Assembly: GCA_963966185.1 (NCBI GenBank)
Contig: CAWZYM010000093.1
Coordinates: 69,501 to 133,500 of the forward strand
DNA length: 64,000 bases
Origin: Rhabditoides inermis
Taxonomy: Eukaryota; Nematoda; Chromadorea; Rhabditida; Rhabditidae
Direction of reading: 5' to 3'
The position numbers and the translations under genes are program-made. The notes beneath the pieces were generated by a model. That model was not told the origin of the DNA. It was given only the letters and a program-made list of their open reading frames with translations, and searched no databases. Every line of letters starts with the position of its first letter. The first letter of the stretch is position 1. Positions 1 to 8,336 of the stretch are shown one piece after another.

Positions 1-108
1 ATAGCTTGTTGAGAATACGCCATCCCGTCTGATCTGGCAAGTCAAGCAACAACGCGCTCGGATAGTACCTAGATCGGAGACGGCTTGGGAATACCGAGTA
101 ATGCAAGC
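1..108 (+). rRNA. 5S rRNA, unit 1 (5' end cut by window)
   Basis: Lacks the first 10 nt because the window starts inside the gene; otherwise a standard copy, with a TTTT terminator 3 bp past the 3' end. Confidence 0.9.
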
Positions 109-158
109 ACGTTTTGCAAAACGAAATTCGATAATCGTGATTCAGAAAACAAAAGATT

Positions 159-230
159 CTCTTCGGCCGGGAATTGAACCCGGGTCTCGCATGTGACAGA
201 CGCGGATACTAACCACTATACTACCGAAGA
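159..230 (-). tRNA. tRNA-Asp(GTC), unit 1
   Basis: A 72-nt tRNA decoding GAC/GAU. The acceptor stem TCTTCGG/CCGAAGA is fully paired, with discriminator G. The anticodon stem CGCGT/ATGCG closes the loop CTGTCAC, giving anticodon GTC. The T arm is CCGGG-TTCAATT-CCCGG. A-box and B-box (GGTTCAATTCC) Pol III promoter elements are intact, and a TTTT terminator follows the 3' end by a few bases. Its 3' end faces the 3' end of the upstream 5S gene across 50 bp. CCA is not encoded, as usual for eukaryotes. Confidence 0.95.
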
Positions 231-349
231 CATGTGGGGAGACAGTTGTGATGCGTTTGTGAGAGCAACACTGAATACGCTGCGATATTAAGACCGTGAA
301 GCGTCGCGCATCCGTTCAGTTCAAAATAAGCGTTCGCACGCAAAAATAA

Positions 350-422
350 CGCTCCCGGGAAGGTTCGATCTTCCGACCTTTCGGTTAACAGCCGAACGCG
401 CTGCCGATTGCGCCACGGAAGC
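350..422 (-). tRNA. tRNA-Asn(GTT), unit 1
   Basis: A 73-nt tRNA decoding AAC/AAU. The acceptor stem GCTTCCG/CGGGAGC has one T-G wobble, with discriminator G. The anticodon stem TTCGG/CCGAA closes the loop CTGTTAA, giving anticodon GTT. The T stem is GGAAG/CTTCC and a TTTTT terminator follows. This copy has T54 changed to A in the T loop; A is tolerated in the B-box consensus, so it may still be transcribed, but T54 is normally invariant in elongator tRNAs. Confidence 0.85.
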
Positions 423-496
423 ACCGCTTTTTTGAGAGACACTCCAATGAACATTGCCAGACATACGAAAACTGATGCAAAAATAAACAAAAGATC

Positions 497-578
497 TGAT
501 CAGAGTGGGATTCGAACCCACGCCTCCGAAGAGACTGGTGCCTTAAACCAGCGCCTTAGACCGCTCGGCCATCTGACC
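497..578 (-). tRNA. tRNA-Leu(AAG), unit 1
   Basis: An 82-nt class II tRNA with a long variable arm (CTC-TTC-GGAG type). The acceptor stem GGTCAGA/TCTGATC is paired, with discriminator A. The anticodon stem CTGGT/ACCAG closes the loop TTAAGGC, giving anticodon AAG for CUU (and CUC after A34 to inosine conversion). B box GGTTCGAATCC is intact and a TTTT terminator follows the 3' end. The TTTAA in the loop can be misread as a TAA anticodon, but stem pairing fixes AAG. Confidence 0.95.
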
Positions 579-723
579 ACGCTCCGTTTTGCTCTCATAT
601 CGGAACATCCCACGGCGCGGAGTGAGCCAGCCGGGTTCGTTGGCCAAGTAATAGCGGTCGTCAAAGTGCTCATTTTTTCACACAAATCACAAATCCTTGA
701 CATACATTTGAAAATGTAAACTC
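579..723. other. Divergent Leu/5S spacer (representative)
   Basis: A spacer of about 145 bp between the 5' end of tRNA-Leu (-) and the 5' end of the next 5S (+). It is strongly conserved across units. It contains a run of six T near 673, a short hairpin-capable GCCAGCC...GTTGGC segment, and a small CATTT-GA-AAATG palindrome just before the 5S gene. It is the only part of a unit with no assigned RNA; it could carry upstream promoter elements or an unrecognised small RNA. Confidence 0.5.
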
Positions 724-841
724 GCTTACGTTCATAGCTTGTTGAGAATACGCCATCCCGTCTGATCTGGCAAGTCAAGCAACAACGCGCTCGGATAGTA
801 CCTAGATCGGAGACGGCTTGGGAATACCGAGTAATGCAAGC
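724..841 (+). rRNA. 5S rRNA, unit 2 (reference copy)
   Basis: A 118-nt 5S rRNA, the small RNA of the large ribosomal subunit, made by Pol III with TFIIIA and TFIIIC. The 5' GCTTAC pairs with 3' GCAAGC except for one A.C position. The core GCCATCCCGTCTGATCTGG, an A-box-like AAGTCAAGCAACA and the C box GATCGGAGACGGCTTGGG are all recognisable. A TTTT terminator starts 3 bp past the 3' end. The core closely resembles Caenorhabditis 5S as I recall it and is clearly less like vertebrate 5S. It is the only + strand gene of the unit. Ends are placed by terminal pairing and could be off by 1-2 nt. Confidence 0.95.
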
Positions 842-891
842 ACGTTTTGCAAAACGAAATTCGATAATCGTGATTCAGAAAACAAAAGATT

Positions 892-963
892 CTCTTCGGC
901 CGGGAATTGAACCCGGGTCTCGCATGTGACAGACGCGGATACTAACCACTATATCACCGAAGA
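892..963 (-). tRNA. tRNA-Asp(GTC), unit 2 variant
   Basis: Differs from the other copies at the acceptor/D-arm junction: the segment TAGTATAG reads TGATATAG, altering position 9 and the A box. Anticodon and T arm are intact. Confidence 0.75.
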
Positions 964-1082
964 CATGTGGGGAGGCAGTTGTGATGCGTTTGTGAGAGCA
1001 ACACTGAATACGCTGCGATATTAAGACCGTGAAGCGTCGCGCATCCGTTCAGTTCAAAATAAGCGTTCGCACGCAAAAATAA

Positions 1083-1155
1083 CGCTCCCGGGAAGGTTCG
1101 AACTTCCGACCTTTCGGTTAACAGCCGAACGCGCTGCCGATTGCGCCACGGAAGC
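1083..1155 (-). tRNA. tRNA-Asn(GTT), unit 2
   Basis: Standard copy with T loop TTCGAAC. Confidence 0.93.
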
Positions 1156-1229
1156 ACCGCTTTTTTGAGAGACACTCCAATGAACATTGCCAGACATACG
1201 AAAACTGATGCAAAAATAAACAAAAGATC

Positions 1230-1311
1230 TGATCAGAGTGGGATTCGAACCCACGCCTCCGAAGAGACTGGTGCCTTAAACCAGCGCCTTCGACCGCTCG
1301 GCCATCTGACC
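1230..1311 (-). tRNA. tRNA-Leu(AAG), unit 2
   Basis: One D-loop change (GGTCTAAGG to GGTCGAAGG); otherwise standard. Confidence 0.88.
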
Positions 1312-1456
1312 ACGCTCCGTTTTGCTCTCATATCGGAACATCCCACGGCACGGAGTGAGCCAGCCGGGTTCGTTGGCCAAGTAATAGCGGTCGTCAAAGT
1401 GCTCATTTTTTCACACAAATCACAAATCCTTGACATACATTTGAAAATGTAAACTC

Positions 1457-1574
1457 GCTTACGTTCATAGCTTGTTGAGAATACGCCATCCCGTCTGATC
1501 TGGCAAGTCAAGCAACAACGCGCTCGGATAGTACCTAGATCGGAGACGGCTTGGGAATACCGAGTAATGCAAGC
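1457..1574 (+). rRNA. 5S rRNA, unit 3
   Basis: Unit 3, standard copy. Confidence 0.93.
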
Positions 1575-1624
1575 ACGTTTTGCAAAACGAAATTCGATAA
1601 TCGTGATTCAGAAAACAAAAGATT

Positions 1625-1696
1625 CTCTTCGGCCGGGAATTGAACCCGGGTCTCGCATGTGACAGACGCGGATACTAACCACTATACTACCGAAGA
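1625..1696 (-). tRNA. tRNA-Asp(GTC), unit 3
   Basis: Unit 3, standard copy. Confidence 0.93.
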
Positions 1697-1815
1697 CATG
1701 TGGGGAGGCAGTTGTGATGCGTTGGTGAGAGCAACACTGAATACGCTGCGATATTAAGACCGTGAAGCGTCGCGCATCCGTTCAGTTCAAAATAAGCGTT
1801 CGCACGCAAAAATAA

Positions 1816-1888
1816 CGCTCCCGGGAAGGTTCGAACTTCCGACCTTTCGGTTAACAGCCGAACGCGCTGCCGATTGCGCCACGGAAGC
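1816..1888 (-). tRNA. tRNA-Asn(GTT), unit 3
   Basis: Standard copy. The retrotransposon begins 67 bp upstream of its 5' end. Confidence 0.93.
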
Positions 1889-1951
1889 ACCACTTTTTTT
1901 GAGAGACACTCCAATGAACATTGCCAGACATACGAAAACTGATGCAAAAAT

Positions 1952-1955
1952 AAAC
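1952..1955. repeat. Target site duplication, left (AAAC)
   Basis: AAAC directly before the 5' LTR, repeated at 10114-10117 directly after the 3' LTR. Uninterrupted units have a single AAAC here (TAAACAAAAG). Confidence 0.85.
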
Positions 1956-2656
1956 TGTGAATAGTAATGTTGTCCCAATTATTCCAGTTTAGAATTTGTA
2001 TGACCCGTTGAGAATTTGTACGACTACGGTCGGTCTCTAGTATGTTCTAATTGTTGTTGTTTTGTAACCAGTGTTGTGTCTGTGTAGAGTCGCGTGCTAG
2101 TGATTTATCGCGCGTTTTTCTTTGGTGGCGTGTAGCTAGACATAGCCAGTTGTGACCGAGATTGTGTTAGGGTCGTGATACTGTTCGTTTCTTTGTTGTT
2201 GAGTTGTGTCGTTGAGTTTTCGATTGATTGATATATAAACTTTGTATACTATTCGTGTTTTCATGTTGCTATTACTCTTCGCGAGTTTTGATTCCGGTTG
2301 TGTTCCCGGTGGATACTTGGAACTATTGATTGATTGATTGGGTGTGCTTGTGCGCGGACGGCCAGGTGCACGGAGGGTGACAAATAGTGTGACGTGGACG
2401 GTCACACTATTGATTAGTGGAACGGAAATTGACTGTTGAGGAGCAACAGCGCGAGAAACCGAGTGGTCAGCGTAGTGCATATCGATTGGTGAGGTGGAAA
2501 CTGACTGTTGAGGAACAACAGCGTGAGGACTGAAGGAATAGTCTCGTGGATATTGATTGGTGGCATAAGGAATTCCGATATAATAGGATTATATCGGTGG
2601 GAGAATCGGAGGATTTTCTAGCGACTTCAGAGGCTTAGTGGAAGCAAGAAGTTACA
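1956..2656 (+). repeat. 5' LTR
   Basis: 701 bp, starting TGTGAATAG and ending AAGTTACA. A TATATAAA box lies at 2232-2239. Two imperfect copies of a 32-bp segment occur at 2424-2455 and 2496-2527. It differs from the 3' LTR at about three positions (for example GTGATACTG against GTGCTACTG). Confidence 0.95.
2232..2239 (+). promoter_or_regulatory. Candidate TATA box in 5' LTR
   Basis: TATATAAA inside the LTR, where retrotransposon Pol II promoters lie; the 3' LTR has the same motif at 9689-9696. Confidence 0.5.
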
Positions 2657-2669
2657 TGGGGGCCGAACC
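2657..2669 (+). promoter_or_regulatory. Candidate primer binding site
   Basis: TGGGGGCCGAACC starts at the first base after the 5' LTR. Primer sites begin with TGG, complementary to a tRNA CCA end. I could not match it to a specific tRNA; it is not the 3' end of the Asp, Asn or Leu genes of this array. Confidence 0.55.
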
Positions 2670-2783
2670 AAACTGAGAACATCGGAAGTGTTGAAGCAAG
2701 TGGTCGTGACATCATACTACGTGATTCGCGTGACGTGTGAAACACTGTTGTGTTGACACAGTGGTGATATCGATTGTTGCAGG

Positions 2784-3671
2784 ATGGTGGCGGAAGACCA
2801 TCAGGAGGAGATGGACACCTCGAGTGTGGGCGGCGATAAGACCGTGGAGGCCGTCCCTGCTCTGGAGATGTTGGTGAGTAGCCTGGAGAACCTGAAGCCG
2901 GAGTTGAGTCGGCAGATGATCAAGGAGGCAAAGGAAATGATAACCAGGGTTGATTCGGAACTTATGAAGAGTCTTAGGACGGCGGATGGACAGCGGGAGT
3001 CAGTGAATAAGATCATGGGCGACTGGGTTAGCGCGCTGACACTGTACCTTGAGAGCATGGGCGAGGGAATTGACGAGGCACAGAAAGCGGGAATAGGGAT
3101 GGCAGGAGTGTTCGAGAAACTACAGAATAAGGTGACTAAACTCAACAAGGAGAGTGAAGCAGCAAAGGCAACAATGCGCAAGTTCAAGGAGTGGTGTGCG
3201 GAGCTAGCGATGCTGACGGAGAAGCAATCAGTGAGGGATCTGGATGAAGCTAAAAGTTGGAAGGAAGTAGGGGAGGAGTGGAAACAGGAAGCAAAGAAAT
3301 GGAAGGCTTCAGCTATCGAATTGCAGGAGAAGCTCGAAGCAGAGAGCGCTGAAGGAGAGCTCGACCGGGTAAAGGGCAAGCTCCAAGGAGCGACGGATAC
3401 GATAGCGCGACTCAAAAAGGAGCGAGGAGGTGAGAGAGGGGAAGAAGGAGAGGATGATGAGGGGTCGGTAGCTGGGGAATGGATGGATGATAATGAAGAG
3501 ATGTTGCAGTACTCATCTCCAAGCTCGAGAAGAGCTTCGCGAGAAGCGGATGCGGCATCGAGTTCGAAGATGATGGAGGGCGGACGAAATGGGAGGCAGG
3601 GAGACATGGACAGGGAGCTGACCAACGTCGCCAAGTCGCGTGAGTGGATTTTTTTCAATTTCTGCTTATGA
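2784..3671 (+). CDS. Retrotransposon Gag, N-terminal segment
   Basis: A 295-codon open frame starting at the first ATG after a 127-bp leader. The N-terminus is acidic; residues of about 110-215 are rich in Lys, Glu and Ala with few helix breakers and look like a coiled coil; the stretch after that is acidic and Ser-rich. The capsid-like region continues in the next frame: this frame stays open to a TGA at 3669-3671, and the following frame is open from 3622. The overlap contains seven T and several G runs, so it could be an indel, a programmed shift, or a very short intron (a GTGAGT donor lies at 3640). The ATG is preceded by TTGCAGG, which resembles a splice acceptor. Confidence 0.75.
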   Translation: MVAEDHQEEMDTSSVGGDKTVEAVPALEMLVSSLENLKPELSRQMIKEAKEMITRVDSELMKSLRTADGQRESVNKIMGDWVSALTLYLESMGEGIDEAQKAGIGMAGVFEKLQNKVTKLNKESEAAKATMRKFKEWCAELAMLTEKQSVRDLDEAKSWKEVGEEWKQEAKKWKASAIELQEKLEAESAEGELDRVKGKLQGATDTIARLKKERGGERGEEGEDDEGSVAGEWMDDNEEMLQYSSPSSRRASREADAASSSKMMEGGRNGRQGDMDRELTNVAKSREWIFFNFCL

Positions 3672-4665
3672 GGGGAGGGGAGGGGATACGAGGCACATGC
3701 CGGATTTCGATGTGGAATCACTGGGTAATGACGCATCGGAGAGTGCGCTGCGACGGTTTTGGGTCATGTTCCGTTGTAAATACGGAATGATGAGTGACGA
3801 AGTGCAGAAGATGTTGCTAAGGCAGAAGTTGAAGGATAAAGGAAAATATGATGTGCTTCCGAGAAAGGTGCGAGACGGGAGCGTGGAAATGGTGTTCTCG
3901 GCGCTGGCAGAAAAGATGGCAATAGATAGGGGAGTGCGAGCGAACAAAGCGGTGGTGCAATTGAGGAAGATGAGTGCACGGCCAGGGCAGAAGATGAGCG
4001 ACTTCATCCAAGAAGTGGAAAAAGAAGCTCGAGCTGCGTATGACGATGAAGAGTATGAGAGTCATGACAAGGATATGGCATCGGTGCTACTGGAACAGAT
4101 CCAGACTTGGCCCGACTATCTGAACATTGCGCAAGATGTGATGGAGGCAGAGAGGGGAGAACAGTACGAAAGGGCGAAGGAAAGAATTATAAAGAGCGAG
4201 AAGGCGAAGGACATTTGGCTAAGGAAAGAGGGTGTCGCCTCTTTCAGAGGTGGACAAAAAGGAGCGGGTGGATCAGGGATAGTGGGAAAAGGAAATGGAG
4301 GTGGTACAGGGTTGGGATTCAAGTCGGGAGGAACAAAGGGAGACAGCGCATTCCGGTGCCACAACTGTGGAGGGGCAAATCATAAGGCATCCCAGTGTAC
4401 GTCTCCCAAGGGTGTGCTGACGTCGTCGAAACATACGACACAAGGGGGTCCAAGCCAGTTTAAGACGAAGAATGCGTACATGGTGACGAAAGGAAGCGGA
4501 GAGGGTTCGTCCGAGAAAAACGAAGATGGAGAGAAGAAGGGAGACGGGAAAAATGTGGTCGAGCCAGGAAGAGTGGTAGGATGCGAGTGTAGGGTAGAAG
4601 CGGAGATCATCAATCGCAAAATGCGCAAAATGCGAGGTGATACTGGACACTGGTGCGATGGTTAG
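3622..4665 (+). CDS. Retrotransposon Gag, capsid/nucleocapsid segment
   Basis: Continues Gag in the +1 frame. The first half looks like a Ty3-type capsid (an RRFW start, many charged helices). A Gly-rich linker follows, then a zinc knuckle of form C-X2-C-X4-H-X4-C at 4357-4398, the nucleic-acid-binding part of nucleocapsid. There is no convincing start codon; translation would have to enter from the upstream frame. It ends at a TAG at 4663-4665, after the protease motif has already begun in the next frame, the usual place for a gag-pol frame change. Confidence 0.75.
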   Translation, partial: PTSPSRVSGFFSISAYEGRGGDTRHMPDFDVESLGNDASESALRRFWVMFRCKYGMMSDEVQKMLLRQKLKDKGKYDVLPRKVRDGSVEMVFSALAEKMAIDRGVRANKAVVQLRKMSARPGQKMSDFIQEVEKEARAAYDDEEYESHDKDMASVLLEQIQTWPDYLNIAQDVMEAERGEQYERAKERIIKSEKAKDIWLRKEGVASFRGGQKGAGGSGIVGKGNGGGTGLGFKSGGTKGDSAFRCHNCGGANHKASQCTSPKGVLTSSKHTTQGGPSQFKTKNAYMVTKGSGEGSSEKNEDGEKKGDGKNVVEPGRVVGCECRVEAEIINRKMRKMRGDTGHWCDG

Positions 4666-5656
4666 TGTGATCGGAAAAGAAAGATGGGAACAGTTGAAGA
4701 AGGAGGGAAACGGTTAATGGAGGAGGGTAGAAGGGGAGGCGGTGCGCATTGCCAATGCATCCGGAGATATGATGGAGACACTAGAACAGGTGGAGGTGAC
4801 AGTGTGTTTCGCGGGAACGACGCCGACCACGATCGTTATGCAAGTGGTGGATGAGTCGGGAGGAGACATTCTGATGGGTACTAACACACTGCAGTATGTG
4901 GGAATGAACATGTCGTTCGGACAGAAGACGTTCAAGGCGTTTAACAACGACGTAGATCAGGCGGAGAAAGTGTCGGAGGAGGGAATAGTGCGGGCGGAGA
5001 AGAGGGTATATATACCACCAAGACAAGGGAAGCGGATAGAGGTGAAGGGAGAGGGCGAGGGAGAAATGATCTTATGGTCGAATCAGAAAGGAATAGAGAG
5101 TGGACTCTGCAAGGTCACGAATGGGGTAAGCAGCGTGCTGGTAGAGAACAGGACGGGAAATCCGATCAGGATCAAGAAGGGAGAGGAAGTGGGGAGATGG
5201 ACTACTGAGGAATGGAGAGACGCGGGGAGTGAAAAGAGAGAAGGAGATGGGGAGATGCTAGGGGTAGGTCAAGGAAAAGAATGGAGGGGAGAGGAGCGGT
5301 CGGACGAAATTATGAGGAGAGTGAAGGGGGAGGAGGGAAGCGACAAATGTGTTGCGAGCGAGGTGGAATGGGCACGACTGAGAGCAATGTTTGGCAAGTA
5401 CAGTGGCTCATTTGCGTTAAGCGAAAAAGAGCTGGGAACAACCGATTTGGTGGTGCACGAAATAGATACTGGGACGAGCGCGCCAATTAGACAGAGGGGG
5501 CGGCAGGTGCCGATGGCACTCAAGGCCGAGGTCAGGAAGATACTGGATGACCTCTTGGAGAGGGAGGTGATTGAGAGAAGCCAGTCGCCGTGGGCTAGCC
5601 CCGTGGTATTGGTCAAGAAAAAAGGACGGCTCGCTGCGTTTCTGTGTGGACTATAG
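4598..5656 (+). pseudogene. Pol: protease and start of reverse transcriptase (broken)
   Basis: This frame is open from 4598. It carries the aspartic protease catalytic triplet DTG at 4646-4654 in a hydrophobic VILDTGA context. A TAA at 4715-4717 interrupts the frame; it then stays open to 5656. The later part contains a second, RT-proximal IDTGTS motif and the N-terminal fingers of reverse transcriptase up to about 5620. There the frame shifts at an A6 run (5618-5623) followed by GG. A shift in the middle of the RT fingers cannot be a normal gag-pol signal, so it is an indel or consensus error. Confidence 0.8.
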
Positions 5657-8336
5657 GAGGGTTAACGAGATCACCAAGCAGGACGCGTACCCGCTGCCGC
5701 ATATCGATGACATGCTCGCTAACTTGAGGGGGAAGAGGGTGTTCTCGACTATGGATATGCATTCCGGGTACTGGCAAGTGAAGCTATCACCGGAAGCAAG
5801 GGAGAAGAGTGCTTTCACCACCGAGGGAGGGCTCTACGCCTTCCGGGTGTTGCCATTCGGGTTGTCGACATCTCCCGCTACATACCAGAGACTGATGGAC
5901 AGCGTGCTCGGCGAGTTGTTGGGAAACGAGGTGATGGTCTATATAGATGATATAATTGTGGCGACAGAATCGGTGGAGAGGCACTTCGAAGTGCTGGAGC
6001 AAGTGTTCAAGGCGTTGGAGGGGGCGAATCTCATGATGAAGCCCGAAAAGTGCACTTTCTTGAAAGGCGAAGTGGAGTTTTTGGGACACGTAGTAGATGG
6101 AGAGGGAGTGCATATGGATGCAGCGAAGGTCAGGAAGATATGGGAGTACAAGAGGCCGGAGAATGTGGGTGAGGTGAGAACCTTTCTAGGGATGGCATCG
6201 TACAACAGGAAATTTATCCTGGACTTTGCGAAAATTGTGCGACCGCTGCAGTTGCTGACGGGGAAGGGGAAGAAGTGGGAGTGGGGAGACGCACAGGAAA
6301 AAGCATTCCTGAAGCTGAAGGAGAAGATAGCGGCGGCACCGGTACTGGCACAGCCAGATATTGAAAAGGCGGTGTCAGGAGAAAGACCGTTCCACATGTA
6401 CACGGATGCGTCGACCGAGGGTTTGGGGGCGGTACTGAGCCAAGAGGGTGACGATGGATATCACCACCTTATCTATTTCGCATCGAAGGCATTGAAGAAG
6501 GCAGAGAGAAACTACTACGTGGGCGATCTGGAGGCGTTGGCAATTGTGACGGCACTACGCCAGTTTAAGCGGTTCATTATGGGTGCGAAGACGATCGTGT
6601 ATACGGATCATAAACCGTTGTGCACTCTGCTGAAGGGGACTGAAATGGCAGGACGTTTGTGGAGGTGGGCGTTGGAAGTACAGTCGTATGCACTAGAGAT
6701 ACAATATGTGGAGGGAAAAGCGAATGGGATGGCAGACGCATTGTCTAGGGGAGACCCAGGGTGCAAAGGCGTGGAGGACAGATCGCAAGCAGCAGACATA
6801 GATACTACGGGAATGACTACGGTAGTAGGAGCAGTCAGGGTGAAGGGGAAGGAGGAAGGAAACTGGACAGTCGAACTGAAAGAGAATAAGGAGTGGGAAG
6901 CATTGAGGAAGGCGGTAGAAGAAAAGGAAAGTCGGCGAGTGAATGTGGAGGGGGCGAAACTGAGTACCGACGAATTTGTGATACTGGATGGGGTACTGTG
7001 TCGAGTGGAGGAAGACGGTACACCGACGGTAGTAGTGCCGAAGAGTGCTAGGAAGGAGTTAGTGATGGAAGCACACAGGGGACTGCTGGCGGGACATTTC
7101 AACCGGTATAAAGTGAACCGTTCGTTGAGGAGGCAGTTTTTCTGACCGGGGATGCGAAGGGATACCGGAAAGTGGATTGCGGAGTGTGGGAAGTGTGTGG
7201 TAGTGAATGCCAGCGAGAGACTGACTCCTCCGCTGAAGCAGATCAGGACTGGAGAGCCATTCGAGATCGTGCACGTAGACGTATTGGAGATGGGAAGAAG
7301 CAACCAAGGAAATAAATACTTGGTTTGCGTGGTCGATCAGTTCAGCAAACTTGCAGGGGCATACCCGACAAGGGATAAGACCGCTCAGACAGTGGCTGAG
7401 TGTGTGGTGAAAAATTGGATAGCGGAGGGGGTGAGGATGCCCAGGGTGATTGTGAGCGACAGGGGAAAGGAATTCGAGTGCAAGCTTTGGGAGGAAGTGG
7501 AGAAGCTGCTGGGAGTAGAACACAGGTTCACCAAGGGGTATAATCCACGAGAGAATGGGTTGGTGGAGCGTTTTAATAGGACGCTGGTCAACATGCTGAC
7601 AAAGAAGGTGGGAGACGTGCGAGAGTGGGACCGTATGGTGGCGTATTGCACGTACGCATATAACACCACGGTGCACGACACAACTGGAGAGAGTCCGTAT
7701 TTCATACTACATGGAAAGGACCCGGTGTGGTTGGGTAAAGAGGGAGACACGACGCGATCATTCGCACAAGTGGTGGACGGGGATGAGTACGTGATGGAGT
7801 TGTGTACACGGATGGCGATAATCCACCAAACAGTGCGAGAGAAGAGCGAGAAGGAGAGGGAAAGGGTGAAGAAACAGTATGACAAGAAGGCGGTGAGCAG
7901 CGAGAAACTGCCGGTGGTTGGAGATAGGGTGCTTATGTTTATTCCTACGGAGAGGCGGGGCAGGGAGTGCGCCAAGCTAATGACCGAATAGGATGGACCG
8001 CACCGGGTGATCGAGGCTAACGAACAGTCGGCACTAGTGATTAGAATCGGGGATGGGAAGGAACCGATTCGAGTACCGCATGATGTACTGAGGAAAATAC
8101 CGAGAGAGTGCGTAGAGGAGTTGGAAGGAGAAGGGACAAAAAGGAAACGGAGAGCGAGAAAAGCAAATGCTGTGTTCAGGATCCGTGAGATGAACACCCT
8201 GTACCCGGGCAAGGCCTTCGAGAAGGTGTTGGAGATGAAGGACGTCGGGGAGGCGGACGGAGCGAAGACGACGGATGGTCGGCACTTCAAGAAGGAAGAA
8301 GGAGTTGACGTCGGCGATGAAGAGGACGCAAGCTAA
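5571..8336 (+). pseudogene. Pol: reverse transcriptase, RNase H, integrase (two in-frame stops)
   Basis: Frame 3 carries the rest of Pol. RT palm: LPFGLSTSP and the catalytic YIDD at 5940-5951. RNase H: TDAS with its Asp codon at 6405-6407, then the conserved DLEAL and TDHKPL segments. Integrase: His and Cys residues of an HHCC zinc domain near 7070-7200, then the catalytic Asp at 7278-7280, Asp at 7458-7460 and Glu at 7566-7568, giving D-X59-D-X35-E. A GPY/F-like segment follows at about 7995. I see no chromodomain. Two stops interrupt it, TGA at 7143-7145 and TAG at 7989-7991, each where related integrases carry Trp, consistent with TGG mutated by G-to-A. Confidence 0.88.

Larger units (their letters stand above)
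1..1955. repeat. 5S-tRNA tandem array, block A (units 1-3)
   Basis: Head-to-tail 733-bp units in the order 5S (+), Asp (-), Asn (-), Leu (-). Unit 1 begins inside its 5S gene because of the window edge. Unit 3 is interrupted at 1955 by the retrotransposon, 67 bp upstream of the 5' end of its tRNA-Asn, and its tRNA-Leu lies on the far side of the element. Confidence 0.97.

Noticed and set aside
497..578. Reading the Leu gene as tRNA-Leu(TAA)
   Set aside because: Anticodon stem CTGGT/ACCAG leaves the 7-base loop TTAAGGC, so positions 34-36 are AAG.
579..723. SL1 spliced leader gene in the 5S spacer, as in Caenorhabditis
   Set aside because: I looked on both strands for the SL1 leader (GGTTTAATTACCC) and its GTAAAC junction; only an unrelated GTAAAC near the 5S start is present.
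2136..2480. Minus-strand open frame inside the 5' LTR, repeated in part at 9635-9937 in the 3' LTR
   Set aside because: Lies wholly in the LTR, low-complexity, and its end changes with the few LTR differences.
2801..3736. 311-residue minus-strand open frame opposite gag
   Set aside because: Ser-rich antisense shadow of a Glu/Lys-rich coding region with no recognisable domain.
7143..7991. Alternative genetic code with TGA or TAG read as Trp
   Set aside because: Trp is encoded by TGG many times in the same frames, and the rest of the element ends frames with ordinary stops.
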